This document shows positions 42,931 to 51,592 of a DNA stretch of 64,000 bases, one piece after another; the stretch's first letter is position 1, and the number at the start of each line of letters is the position of its first letter. The notes beneath the pieces were generated by a model. It worked only from the letters and a program-made list of their open reading frames with translations, searched no databases and had not been told where the DNA came from. Source of the stretch: Gemmatimonadota bacterium (GTDB taxonomy: Bacteria; Gemmatimonadota; Gemmatimonadetes; Gemmatimonadales; Gemmatimonadaceae); NCBI GenBank assembly GCA_016191225.1, contig JACPPC010000014.1, forward strand, positions 1 through 64,000, read 5' to 3'. A program made the position numbers and the translations under genes.

Positions 42931-44624
42931 CACAGGAGTCCGGCCTTGCGTTGGGAGACGATCGCGGCGCTCGCGCGCATCGCGAGGGCCATGATCGTCC
43001 ACGTGGGATTCTTGTCGGCCTGGCTCACGAAGGGCCCGCCGTCGGTCACGAAGAGGTTCCTGCAGTCCCACGCCTGGCAGTCGCCGTTGAGGGCGCTGGT
43101 CGATGCGCTGGAGCCCATGCGCACGGTGCCGAGTTCGTGGATGATCGAGCCGCCGTTGCCGATGCCGTAGCCCTTGTCCTTGCCCGGCATCGCCGACCAG
43201 ACCTCGCCCCCCATTTCGGCGATGAGCAGGCGGAAGGTCTCCTGCATGTGCTTCACCTGGTTGAGCTCGTGGTCGGCCCACTTCCAGTGGAAGCGCAGCA
43301 CCGGGATTCCCCAGCGGTCGGTGACCGTGGGATCGAGCTCACAGTAGCTGTCGGCGTTGGGGATCTGCTCGCCGCGGCCGCTGAAGCCGATCGTGGCCCC
43401 GTAGTAGCGGCGATAGTCGGCCTTGAGCTGCGCGCCGTAGCCGCCGCCCGGCGGGTAGCGGTCGATCCCGCCCATGAAGCCGTAGCTCGGCTGGCCGAGT
43501 CCGCCCCAGACCTCGATGTGGTAGCCGCGCGGGAAATCGAGCTTCTTGTTGTCGAGCCACCACGGCATGTACACGTGGCCGCCTCCCACGCCGTCGCAGT
43601 TGTGCGGCACGTGGTCCACGAGCTTGGGAATGAACCCGGCGACGTCGGTGCCGGTGGTGTCGGTCAGGTACTTGCCGACGACACCACTGGAGTTGGCGAG
43701 CCCCTGCGGGTGCCGCGACGACTTGCTGTTGAGGAGGATCCGCGCGCTCTCGCAGGCGCTGGCGGCGAGGACGACGACCCGCGCGGCGACGAACTTGTCC
43801 TCGCCGGTGGCGACGTCGATGTAGTGCACTCCGCTGGCCTTGCCGTCGTCGCCGGTGGCGACGGCGCGGGCCATCGCCTTGGTGACGATCGTGAGGCGGC
43901 CGGTCTTCATCGCCGGGAAGAGGAGGACGTTCGGCGACGAGAAGTTGGAGTTGGTCATGCAGCCGCGGTTGCACTGCCCGCAGTAGTGGCAGGGGGCGCG
44001 GCCGTTGAGCGGCCTGGTGATGACCGACAGCCGCGCCGGGATGCAGGTGACGTTGAGCTTCGCCGAGGCGCGCATGACCTCGAGCTCGTAGCAACGCGGC
44101 TTGGGCGCAGGGTGGAAGACGCCGTCGGGGTGGTTGGGCAGGTTCTCGACCGACCCGAAGATCCCCACCAGCCGGTCGACCTCGTCGTACCACGGCTTGA
44201 GGTCGTCGTACCCGATCGGCCAGTCGTCGCCGAGCCCGTCCAGCGACTTGCGGCGAAAATCGTCGGGGCCGAACCGGAGGGAGATTCGCCCCCAGTGGTT
44301 GGTGCGGCCCCCCAGCATGCGGGCGCGCCACCAATCGAACTTGGTCCCCTCGGCGCGGGTGTACGGCTCCCCGGGCACGCTCCAGCCGCCGACGCAGGCG
44401 TCGAACTCGCCGAACGGGCGCTCGCTGGTGCTGGCGCCGCGCCGGGGCGAGTCGTACGGCATCTTGAGCATCGCCGAGTCCTTCGCGTTGTCCCACCAGC
44501 CGCCGGCCTCGAGCATGCACACGCGGGCGCCGGCCTTGGTCAGGTGGTGGGCGGTGATGCCGCCGCCGGCGCCGGAGCCGACGATGACGACGTCCCAGGG
44601 ATCGGCGGACCGTGGGGAGCGCAT
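42930..44624 (-). CDS. GMC family FAD-dependent sugar dehydrogenase
   Basis: 564 residues. FAD-binding VVIVGSGAGGGITAHHL near the start, MLGGRTNHWGRISLRF, then CHYCGQCNRGC, the cysteine cluster typical of the gluconate-dehydrogenase large-subunit group. Near the C-terminus GSIIHELGTVRMG holds the catalytic His and NLFVTDGGPFVSQADKNPTW closes the FAD site. No signal peptide of its own, so export would rely on the Tat signal of subunit 3 by piggy-back. First gene of the run GMC, M13, subunit 3, VOC. Relatives oxidise glucosides or disaccharides at C3. Confidence 0.91.
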   Translation of the reverse strand: MRSPRSADPWDVVIVGSGAGGGITAHHLTKAGARVCMLEAGGWWDNAKDSAMLKMPYDSPRRGASTSERPFGEFDACVGGWSVPGEPYTRAEGTKFDWWRARMLGGRTNHWGRISLRFGPDDFRRKSLDGLGDDWPIGYDDLKPWYDEVDRLVGIFGSVENLPNHPDGVFHPAPKPRCYELEVMRASAKLNVTCIPARLSVITRPLNGRAPCHYCGQCNRGCMTNSNFSSPNVLLFPAMKTGRLTIVTKAMARAVATGDDGKASGVHYIDVATGEDKFVAARVVVLAASACESARILLNSKSSRHPQGLANSSGVVGKYLTDTTGTDVAGFIPKLVDHVPHNCDGVGGGHVYMPWWLDNKKLDFPRGYHIEVWGGLGQPSYGFMGGIDRYPPGGGYGAQLKADYRRYYGATIGFSGRGEQIPNADSYCELDPTVTDRWGIPVLRFHWKWADHELNQVKHMQETFRLLIAEMGGEVWSAMPGKDKGYGIGNGGSIIHELGTVRMGSSASTSALNGDCQAWDCRNLFVTDGGPFVSQADKNPTWTIMALAMRASAAIVSQRKAGLL

Positions 44625-44751
44625 GGGCGCGAATTTCGCGCCGGGCGGGTGGGGACGCTAGGGCGCCCGTCGCCCGGAGCCCGTTCGATTCGCCTCCCTC
44701 TCTCAGGGCAGGCTTCGCGAAGGGCCTGCTTATTCGGGTCGCGAGGGGAGA

Positions 44752-44781
44752 AGCAGATCCTTCGCTTCGCGCAGGGTGATG
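44752..44781. repeat. HPERSEGS-type palindromic repeat
   Basis: AGCAGATCCTTCGCTTCGCG followed by CAGGGTGAT, a degenerate copy between the serine-hydrolase and GMC genes. Confidence 0.65.
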
Positions 44782-44791
44782 GGGGGTGCGA

Positions 44792-46054
44792 CTACGGCAC
44801 CAGCGCCTGGTACACGAGCTGCGGGATCCGCCCACCGATGTCCGACCGGTTGGGGAGCATCTGCACCATCCAGACCACCACCAGTCGCTCGGCGGGGTCG
44901 ATCCAGTACGAGGTGGCGTACGCACCGGCCCAGCCGTAGGCGCCGACCGAGCGGAAGCCACTCGCCCCCATTCGCTCGACGACGTCGAAGGCGAGGCCGA
45001 AGCCGACGCCGCTGGTCGGGTAGAGCGTGCCGACCTGGTTCGTGCGCATGAGGTCGATCGAGCGAGGCGACAGGATGCGCACACCGTCGATCGCGCCGCC
45101 ACGGCGGATCATCTCGAGGAAGCGGGCGTAGTCCCGGGTCGTCGAGAGGAGCCCCGCGCCGCCGGCGAAGGACTTGCGCGGGCCGTCCACGTAGTGCCCC
45201 TGGCCGCGGGCGCCATCGGGGGCGCGCACCGCCTTGTTGCGGGCGTCGCTCATGTACACCGCCGCGAGGTTTCCCCGGTCGGCCGGGTCGAGGTAGAACT
45301 TCGTGTCCCTCATGCCGAGCGGGCCGGTGATGCGCGTGCGGATGAACCGGTCGAGCGGCATCCCGCTGGCGCGCTCGACGACGCACCCGAGGATGTCGGT
45401 GTTGTACCCGTAGACCCACTGTGCGCCGGGCTGCGCCATGGCGGGGAGGGCGGCGACCTTCTCCATGGTCGTGCAGATCGGCTCGTCGCGGTCGGCGGTG
45501 TACCAGCCGCCATAGCCGGCCTCGGGACCGAGCTTCTGCGCCGCGTAGAGGGGTGCCACGAGCGAATCGGCGCCATACGAGTAGCCCGCGGTGTGCGTGA
45601 GCAGGTCGCGGATCGTGATCGGGCGCGTGGCGGGGACGATCGCGCGACCGGTGTCGGTCTTGACGGCGACCGTGGTGCGGGCGAACGCCGGGATGAAGCG
45701 CGACACCACGGTGCCGAGTCCCAGCCGCCCCTCCTCGGCGAGGATCATGATCGCGGCGCTGGTGATCGCCTTGGACTGCGACGCGATCCGGAAGACGACC
45801 AGCGGGTGCATCTTGACGCCCGCCTCGCGGTCGGCCCAGCCGAACTGGCGCTCGTACATCGGCCTGCCGTCGCGGAGGGCGAGGAGGGAGGCGCCGGCGA
45901 TCTGCGAGTCGCGCACGGCCTGCGCGATGGCCGAGTCGATGCGGGCGAGGCGGGTGACGAGCTCGGCGGAGGGGCGGGACTGGGCGCTCGAGACCGCGCC
46001 GAAGGCCAGGAGCGACAGCGGGAGCGTCGCGAAACCGAAGGCGCGGGCGCTCAT
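44792..46054 (-). CDS. Exported serine hydrolase (class C beta-lactamase fold)
   Basis: 420 residues with a signal peptide (LPLSLLAFGAVSSAQ). Nucleophile motif ASQSKAITS (SxxK), second motif YGYNTDILGCVVERASG, and SVGAYGWAGAYATSYWIDP in the region of the third motif. Family members are esterases, DD-peptidases or beta-lactamases; the pattern YGYN is closer to esterase-type members. It differs clearly from the other serine hydrolase at 27115. Lies between the two GMC units on the same strand. Confidence 0.87.
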   Translation of the reverse strand: MSARAFGFATLPLSLLAFGAVSSAQSRPSAELVTRLARIDSAIAQAVRDSQIAGASLLALRDGRPMYERQFGWADREAGVKMHPLVVFRIASQSKAITSAAIMILAEEGRLGLGTVVSRFIPAFARTTVAVKTDTGRAIVPATRPITIRDLLTHTAGYSYGADSLVAPLYAAQKLGPEAGYGGWYTADRDEPICTTMEKVAALPAMAQPGAQWVYGYNTDILGCVVERASGMPLDRFIRTRITGPLGMRDTKFYLDPADRGNLAAVYMSDARNKAVRAPDGARGQGHYVDGPRKSFAGGAGLLSTTRDYARFLEMIRRGGAIDGVRILSPRSIDLMRTNQVGTLYPTSGVGFGLAFDVVERMGASGFRSVGAYGWAGAYATSYWIDPAERLVVVWMVQMLPNRSDIGGRIPQLVYQALVP

Positions 46055-46097
46055 GAGATCCCTCGACTGCGCGTCGCCGCGCCCGCGATGGCCGATG

Positions 46098-47786
46098 TCA
46101 CAGTGCCCTCCGGTTGAGCTCGCGCACGGCGAAGTCGCAGGCGCGGGCCGTGAGCGCCATGTAGGTGATGCTGGGGTTCTGGCAGGCCGAGCTCGCCATG
46201 CAGGCGCCGTCGGTGACGAAGAGGTTGGGCACGTCGTGCGCCTGGTTCCACTTGTTGAGCACCGAGGTCCTGGGGTCCTTGCCCATGCGGGCGGTCCCCA
46301 TCTCGTGGATGCAGAGCCCCATCGGGGTGGGCGTGTCCTCGGTGCGGATGTTCTTCGCGCCGGCGGCCTCGAGCATCTCGGCCGCGCACTGCGAGGCGTC
46401 CTTCACCAGCTTGATGTCGTTCTCCCCCCACTTGCAGTCGATGCGCATGGCGGGGATGCCGTACATGTCCTTCTTGTCGGGGTCGAGGGTGATCCGGTTG
46501 TCGTGGTTGGGGAGGCACTCGCACCAGCCGCCGAGCCCCATGCTCCAGGGGCTCCAGTTGCGGAGCGCCTGCTTGTACGACGCCCCGAAGCCCGGCGTGT
46601 CGTCGGCGCTCACGCGGCCGCGCCACGCGCCCCCCTGCATGCCGTAGCCGCGCAGGAAGCCCGGGTGCGCCGACTTCACGTTGCGGAAGCGCGGCACGTA
46701 GATGCCGTTGGGGCGCGAGCCGTAGGGCGCGCAGTCCTCCCAGCCTTCCATGGTGCCTCCGGCGCGGCCACCCATGGTGTGGTCCATGAGGTTGCAGCCG
46801 AGCTCGCCGCTGGTGTTGGCGATGCCGTTGGGGAAGTCGGCCGACGTCGAGTTGAGCATGATGCGGGCCGACTCGAGCGCGGAGGCGCAGAGGAAGAGGA
46901 CCTTCGCCCGGAATTCCATCGACTCACGCGTCACGCCGTCGATGACGCGGACGCCGCTGGCACGCTTCGTCCTCGGGTCCCACACCACCGACTCGACGAC
47001 GGAGTTGGGGCGCAGGGTCATGCGCTTCGTCCTCGCGGCGGCGGGAAGGGTGGCGTTGGGCGACGAGAAGTACGACCGCGTGATGCAGCCGCGCTCGCAG
47101 GGGCCGCAGTAGTGGCAGGCCGCGCGGCCGTTGTGGTTGCGGGTGAGGACCGCGGCGCGGCCGATCGTCATCATTCGCTCGCCGGCGAACTTCGCCGAGA
47201 GCGTGTCGCGGAACTTCTGCTCCGGCGGCATGAACGGCATCGCCGGCAAGAACTCCCCGTCGGGGAGCTGCGACAGCCCCTCGGCGAGCCCGGTGACGCC
47301 AATGAAGCGCTCCACGTAGCCGTACCATGGCGCGATGTCGGCGTAGCGGATCGGCCAGTCGACGCCATGACCGTCGCGGGCGTTGGCCTCGAAGTCGAGG
47401 TCGCTCCAGCGATAGACCTGCCGCCCCCACATGATCGACCGGCCGCCGACCTGCCGCCCGCGAATGAACTTGAAGTCGGTCCCCGGGGCCTGCGTGTACG
47501 GGTGGTCGAGGTCGTTGACGAAGAAGCGGGAGCCCATCTCGTCGCAGGCGTAGCACTCCTTCTGCACCGGCTGCTCGCGCTCGAGCCGGCGGCGGTCGCC
47601 GCGGCCGCGGAAGTGCTGTTCCCACGGGGCGACGTGCTCGACATAGTCGCGTTCCGGCACTATATCGCGCCCCGCCTCGAGGACGAGGGTGCGGAGTCCC
47701 CTCTCCGACAGCTCCTTGGCCGCCCAGCCGCCGGTGATGCCGGAGCCGACGACGATCGCGTCGTACGTGACCGGGGCGCGCCTCAC
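46098..47786 (-). CDS. GMC family FAD-dependent sugar dehydrogenase, second copy
   Basis: 562 residues. GTG 47786 overlaps the stop of the upstream subunit-3 gene (GTGA). FAD loop YDAIVVGSGITGGWAAKELS, GRQVGGRSIMWGRQVYRWSD, cysteine cluster CHYCGPCERGC, and near the end GLCIHEMGTARMG with the catalytic His and VTDGACMASSACQNPSITYM. Same family as 42930 but clearly diverged, and here directly paired with its small subunit. Substrate probably a glycoside or sugar acid. Confidence 0.91.
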   Translation of the reverse strand: MRRAPVTYDAIVVGSGITGGWAAKELSERGLRTLVLEAGRDIVPERDYVEHVAPWEQHFRGRGDRRRLEREQPVQKECYACDEMGSRFFVNDLDHPYTQAPGTDFKFIRGRQVGGRSIMWGRQVYRWSDLDFEANARDGHGVDWPIRYADIAPWYGYVERFIGVTGLAEGLSQLPDGEFLPAMPFMPPEQKFRDTLSAKFAGERMMTIGRAAVLTRNHNGRAACHYCGPCERGCITRSYFSSPNATLPAAARTKRMTLRPNSVVESVVWDPRTKRASGVRVIDGVTRESMEFRAKVLFLCASALESARIMLNSTSADFPNGIANTSGELGCNLMDHTMGGRAGGTMEGWEDCAPYGSRPNGIYVPRFRNVKSAHPGFLRGYGMQGGAWRGRVSADDTPGFGASYKQALRNWSPWSMGLGGWCECLPNHDNRITLDPDKKDMYGIPAMRIDCKWGENDIKLVKDASQCAAEMLEAAGAKNIRTEDTPTPMGLCIHEMGTARMGKDPRTSVLNKWNQAHDVPNLFVTDGACMASSACQNPSITYMALTARACDFAVRELNRRAL

Positions 47787-48421
47787 CGGCCGGCCACCGG
47801 CATGCAGGGGTTGTAGATCCCCGGCACGAGCACCGCCATGCGCTCGAGCGTGTACCCGGCCTCGCTGGTGTAGTAGCCGCTCACGGTCAGGCTGCGCATG
47901 TGGTGCCAGAAGAGCGAGCGGTGGTCGGGCGGCCGCGGCGTGCCGGCGGTGCGCGACCAGGCGCGGCTCGCGGCGCGCGCGGCGGTAAGTTCGTCGTCCA
48001 TCTGCGTGCACATGGCGACGCGCGGCGCCGGCGCGGCCTCGAGGAAGGTGCCGCCGGTTGCCTGGCGCATGCGCGCGTCGAGCGCGGCCAGCCCGTTGAG
48101 CACGATCCCGCGGTCGTTCTCGGTCGCCCACTCGGCGAGGATCAGGTCCACGAACTCGTCGACCCGGGCGGCCTTTGCCCCGGGCGTGTCGGTGGCCGGG
48201 ATGACGATCTCCGACAGCTCGGCCACGGTGGCGCGCTGCTGCCCGGTGAGGATCTGGAACTCGTACGGGCTGCGTGGCTGCGGCGGCCGCGGGCGCGCCC
48301 GCCGACGCGCCTCGTGCAGGTGCTCGCGGATGCCCGCGATGAGCGCGTCGGGGTCCCAATGGAGGAACGCGGGCGCGGCCGAGGCGGCGGCGAGGGTGCG
48401 GAGGGCCTGTCGGCGGTCCAT
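47783..48421 (-). CDS. Gluconate 2-dehydrogenase subunit 3-like protein, second copy
   Basis: 212 residues from ATG 48421. Tat-like start MDRRQALRTLAAASAAPAFL, then the domain: QRATVAELSEIVIPATDTPG, FVDLILAEWATENDRGIVLN and HMRSLTVSGYYTSEAGY. Small partner of the GMC dehydrogenase encoded next; it probably carries the signal that exports the complex. No cytochrome c gene is beside either pair, so the electron acceptor is not known. Confidence 0.87.
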   Translation of the reverse strand: MDRRQALRTLAAASAAPAFLHWDPDALIAGIREHLHEARRRARPRPPQPRSPYEFQILTGQQRATVAELSEIVIPATDTPGAKAARVDEFVDLILAEWATENDRGIVLNGLAALDARMRQATGGTFLEAAPAPRVAMCTQMDDELTAARAASRAWSRTAGTPRPPDHRSLFWHHMRSLTVSGYYTSEAGYTLERMAVLVPGIYNPCMPVAGR

Positions 48422-48490
48422 CGGGCAAAGGTGCGGCGCAACAGGCGACGCCGCCAGCCGCGCGGTCCCCGAAGGCACCGGCAGCTGCTT

Positions 48491-48540
48491 CCTCCGTGAA
48501 CCTCCGTGAACCTCCGTGCCCCTCCGCGTCTCCGTGGTTA
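48491..48540 (+). repeat. CTCCGTG-type tandem repeat
   Basis: CCTCCGTGAA occurs twice, then CCTCCGTGCC, CCTCCGCGTC and TCCGTGGTTA: about five 10-base units. Degenerate copies are at 24871, 25001 and 63381. Confidence 0.7.
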
Positions 48541-48584
48541 CACCCCTCGCATCGTCCTCGCCCTCTCGCTCAGGGCCACGAAAG

Positions 48585-48636
48585 GCGGATCCTTCGCTTC
48601 GCCCAGGATGCCGGGACGCGCAGGATGACGGGCGAT
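48585..48636. repeat. HPERSEGS-type palindromic repeat
   Basis: GCGGATCCTTCGCTTCGCCC followed by AGGATG, then a second CAGGATGACGGG unit, between the subunit-3 gene and the TIM-barrel gene downstream. Confidence 0.65.
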
Positions 48637-48638
48637 GG

Positions 48639-49547
48639 TCAGACGTCGCAGATCCTCACCGCCTCGCGCAGCGACGTGAGCGGGTCGCGGGTGGGGATGA
48701 ACTCGTGCGCGACGTAGCCGGCGTAGCCGCTGTCGGCCAAGGCCCGCACCACCGCCCGCCAGTTCAGCTCCTGCGTGTCATCGATCTCGTGCCGCCCGGG
48801 GACGCCGCCGGTGTGCACGTGCCCGATGTGCCTCGCCTGGCGCTGGATGGTGCGGATCACGTCCCCTTCCATGATCTGCATGTGGTAGATGTCGTACAGC
48901 AGCTTCACGCGCGGCGAGTTGACGCCGTTCATGACCTCCACGCCGAAGTCGGTCCGGTCGCCGTGGTAGTCCTTGTGGTCGATGCGACTGTTGAGCAGCT
49001 CGACGCAGATCGTCACCCCCGCCTCCTCGGCCAGCGGCGCGATCTTGCGCAGTCCCTCGATGGCGGCGGCGATCGCGTCGGCGTCGCTGCGCCCGTCGCG
49101 GTTGCCGAACATCGCGATCAGGTTGGGGACGCCCTTCGCCCTCGCGACGGGAAGCGCCATCTCGAGCTCCTTGAGGAGCATGGCGTGGCTGGCGCGGTTG
49201 GTGAAGCCGTTGCGCAGGAAGTCGCGCCGGTCGGCGGCGTATCCCATCGTGACCACGAGCCCCTTGTCGCGCACGAGGTCCCAGTCGGACTGCTGCAGGA
49301 GGTCGATCCCGGCGAGCCCCATCGCCTTGCCGGCGTCGCAGAGGGCGGGGAGGGGAATCGACTGGTAGCACCAGCGGGACGCCGATTGCCTGGTGCGGCC
49401 GGCGAACGGAGCGCGGTCGCGTGCGTCCTCGCCGGAATCGCGACGCGCCGGCTCGTTGTCCGTCGCCGCACGCGCGTCGCGCGCCACGACCCCCGTCGCC
49501 GCCAGCGCCGCCGCGGCTTGCACGAAGTCCCGCCGCGAGACGCTCAT
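48639..49547 (-). CDS. Tat-exported TIM-barrel isomerase (hydroxypyruvate isomerase-like)
   Basis: 302 residues with the Tat signal VSRRDFVQAAAALAATGVVA. AP-endonuclease-2/xylose-isomerase-like barrel: GLAGIDLLQQSDWDLV, LIAMFGNRDG, AGVTICVELLNSRIDHKDYH with metal Glu, KLLYDIYHMQIMEGDV with Asp/His, and GHVHTGGVPGRHEIDDTQEL with the last Glu. That set matches hydroxypyruvate isomerase (Hyi) relatives, but export suggests another ketose or keto-sugar. Ends the operon that starts at the DinB gene; seven bases separate it from the next isomerase upstream. Confidence 0.87.
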   Translation of the reverse strand: MSVSRRDFVQAAAALAATGVVARDARAATDNEPARRDSGEDARDRAPFAGRTRQSASRWCYQSIPLPALCDAGKAMGLAGIDLLQQSDWDLVRDKGLVVTMGYAADRRDFLRNGFTNRASHAMLLKELEMALPVARAKGVPNLIAMFGNRDGRSDADAIAAAIEGLRKIAPLAEEAGVTICVELLNSRIDHKDYHGDRTDFGVEVMNGVNSPRVKLLYDIYHMQIMEGDVIRTIQRQARHIGHVHTGGVPGRHEIDDTQELNWRAVVRALADSGYAGYVAHEFIPTRDPLTSLREAVRICDV

Positions 49548-49554
49548 CGCCGCC

Positions 49555-50442
49555 TCAGAAGGTCAGGGCGCGCAGGAACTTCGCGCTCGCTGTGATCGAC
49601 GCGATCGGGTCGGCCGGCTCGTCGTGCTCCACGAAGTAGTGCGCGATCCCCGCCTGCACGTGCTCCTTGAACAACCCTTTCCAGTTGATCGTCCCGGCGC
49701 CGACGTCCTTCATCGCGAAGGCCGGCGCGAAGACCGCGTCCTTCACGTGCACCATCGGGAAGCGCTCCGGCCACTTGAGCCAGTAGGCCATCGGGTCGCG
49801 CCCGGCCTTGGTGATCCAGCAGAGGTCCATCTCGAATCCCACCGTGCTGCCGCGGGTCTGCTCGAGCATCACGTCGTAGCCGATCCCGCCTCCCGGCAGC
49901 GGGAGGAACTCGAAGTCGTGGTTGTGGTAGGCGACGCGGACCCTCTCCGCCCTGGCCGCGTCGGCCGCCTTGAGCAGGGTGTCGGCGACGGCCTTGTAGG
50001 TGTCGGCGCTCTTACGCTGCGCGTTGCCGAGCCAGGCGACGACGATCCACTCGTGCCCGATGGCCTGCGCCTGGTCGAGCAGGCGCGGCAGGTTCGCGGG
50101 CAGCAGGTCGTCGAGCCCGATGTGCGTGGACGGCGCCACGAGCCCGGCGGCGCCCAGTGCGGCGCGCACCTGCGCCGGCGTCCGGTCGAAGTACCCCGCG
50201 AACTCGACCTCGCGGTACCCCGCCTCGCCCACGCGCGCGAGCGTGCGCTCGAAGTCCTGCTTCATCAGCGTGCGCACGGTGTAGAGCTGGACGCCGAGCG
50301 AGTCGATGCGATCGGCGCCCGCTGCCGCGCGCGACGTGAGGGTGAGGTCGCCTCGTGCGTCGGCCCGCAGCAGCGACGGCAGCGCGGCCCCCGCACCGGC
50401 CGCGAGCGCGAGCTCCTCGAGGAATGTCCGGCGGGTGCCCAT
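49555..50442 (-). CDS. Tat-exported sugar phosphate isomerase/epimerase-like TIM-barrel protein
   Basis: 295 residues with Tat signal GTRRTFLEELALAAGAGAAL. Barrel motifs: SLGVQLYTVRTLMKQDFERT, YREVEFAGYFDRTPAQV, VRVAYHNHDFEFLPLPGG, VGFEMDLCWITKAGRDP and FPMVHVKDAVFAPAF. The YHNHDFEF and EMDxxW pattern is that of the IolE/IolI-type family. Likely epimerises or isomerises a keto-sugar in the periplasm, in line with the GMC/DUF1080 genes. Start is ATG 50442, eleven bases downstream of the deacylase gene. Confidence 0.88.
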   Translation of the reverse strand: MGTRRTFLEELALAAGAGAALPSLLRADARGDLTLTSRAAAGADRIDSLGVQLYTVRTLMKQDFERTLARVGEAGYREVEFAGYFDRTPAQVRAALGAAGLVAPSTHIGLDDLLPANLPRLLDQAQAIGHEWIVVAWLGNAQRKSADTYKAVADTLLKAADAARAERVRVAYHNHDFEFLPLPGGGIGYDVMLEQTRGSTVGFEMDLCWITKAGRDPMAYWLKWPERFPMVHVKDAVFAPAFAMKDVGAGTINWKGLFKEHVQAGIAHYFVEHDEPADPIASITASAKFLRALTF

Positions 50443-50453
50443 GTCGCTCCCCC

Positions 50454-51545
50454 CTACGGCTTCTTGTACGGCAGCGGCTCGGCGGCCGGCGTGCCGACGT
50501 TCACCAGCGTCGCGTTCTTCCACACCGAGGGCACGCTGCGAATGAACGTCACCACCCCCGAGATCGGCGCCTTCACGTCGCCGGTGGGGCGGCCGAGGTA
50601 GTCGGTGAGGGTGCCGACCTTCATCCCCTGCGTGACGTACGCGCCGCGGGCCACGAGCGCCGTGAACATCCCCGGCGCGTCGGCGCGCACGCGGGCGTCG
50701 GAGACGATCCAGACCGGGTTCGCGATCGGCGCCACCGTCCGGTCGATCATCCGGAGCGTGCCCATCACGTTGAGGCAGCCGTCCACCAGCGCGCCGACGT
50801 CCTGTGGCGAGCTCATGCCCGCGCGCCCCGCCTCGGCGATGAACGCGGTCTTGCCGAGTGACAGCGCGTAGCCGGCGAGGTTGCGGCGGCCGGTCGGGAG
50901 GCTGATGTCGAGGTCGAGGATGATGATGTGGTCGAGGCCGAAGGCGAGGGCGAGCGCCTTGCTCGCCTTGTCGGACTTCGGGTCACCGGTGCGGGCCCAG
51001 TAGCTGTACGGCCGGAGGTCCTCGTCGAGGTCGCCACCATGGAGGTCGACGATCACGTCCGCCTGCTTCACCACCTGCTCGGCGACGAGGGCCAGGGCGC
51101 GCTGCGTCTGGGTGCCGGCGGGGTCGCCCGGATAGTTGGCGTTGAAGCCCTTGCCGTCGACCGGGTTCGTGTGGACGGTCATCTGCTCGAACGACGCGAC
51201 GTTGAGCAACGGCGCGACGATCACCGAGCCGGACAGCGTCTTCGGGTCGATCGCGCCGATGACCTTCGTGAGGGCCACGATCGACGCGTACTCGGTGCCA
51301 TGCGCGCCGGCGACCAGCGCGACGACGGGACCGGGCCTGGCGCCGTGAATGACCGACACGGCGATCGACGTGCCGGAGTCGACCCCGGCCGGGACGGCGA
51401 TCGCCCCGTAAGCGCGCTCGCCGCGCCGGGCCATCGCCGAGCCGACGGTGAGGGTGGGGCGCGGGTCGGCGGAGACGCGCTGCCCCGTGGCGGGCGCAGC
51501 CGATGCGGCGAAGGCCAGGACGAGCAGCGAGCGGGGGAATCTCAT
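50454..51545 (-). CDS. Exported succinylglutamate desuccinylase/aspartoacylase-family (M14) hydrolase
   Basis: 363 residues with a signal peptide (LLVLAFAASAAPATGQ). Zinc motif HGTE in ALVAGAHGTEYASIVALTKV, later His in VIVDLHGGDLDEDLRPYSYW, and NANYPGDPAGTQTQRA for substrate binding. The C-terminal part (GMKVGTLTDYLGRPTGDVKA) is the beta extension of AstE/AspA proteins. Cytoplasmic AstE and AspA lack a signal, so this exported member probably cleaves some other amide, such as an acylated amino acid or peptide. Confidence 0.87.
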   Translation of the reverse strand: MRFPRSLLVLAFAASAAPATGQRVSADPRPTLTVGSAMARRGERAYGAIAVPAGVDSGTSIAVSVIHGARPGPVVALVAGAHGTEYASIVALTKVIGAIDPKTLSGSVIVAPLLNVASFEQMTVHTNPVDGKGFNANYPGDPAGTQTQRALALVAEQVVKQADVIVDLHGGDLDEDLRPYSYWARTGDPKSDKASKALALAFGLDHIIILDLDISLPTGRRNLAGYALSLGKTAFIAEAGRAGMSSPQDVGALVDGCLNVMGTLRMIDRTVAPIANPVWIVSDARVRADAPGMFTALVARGAYVTQGMKVGTLTDYLGRPTGDVKAPISGVVTFIRSVPSVWKNATLVNVGTPAAEPLPYKKP

Positions 51546-51592
51546 GGATGCGGGCCTCACGGGCGTGCGGGCGGCTCCGGCGGGAGCGCGGA

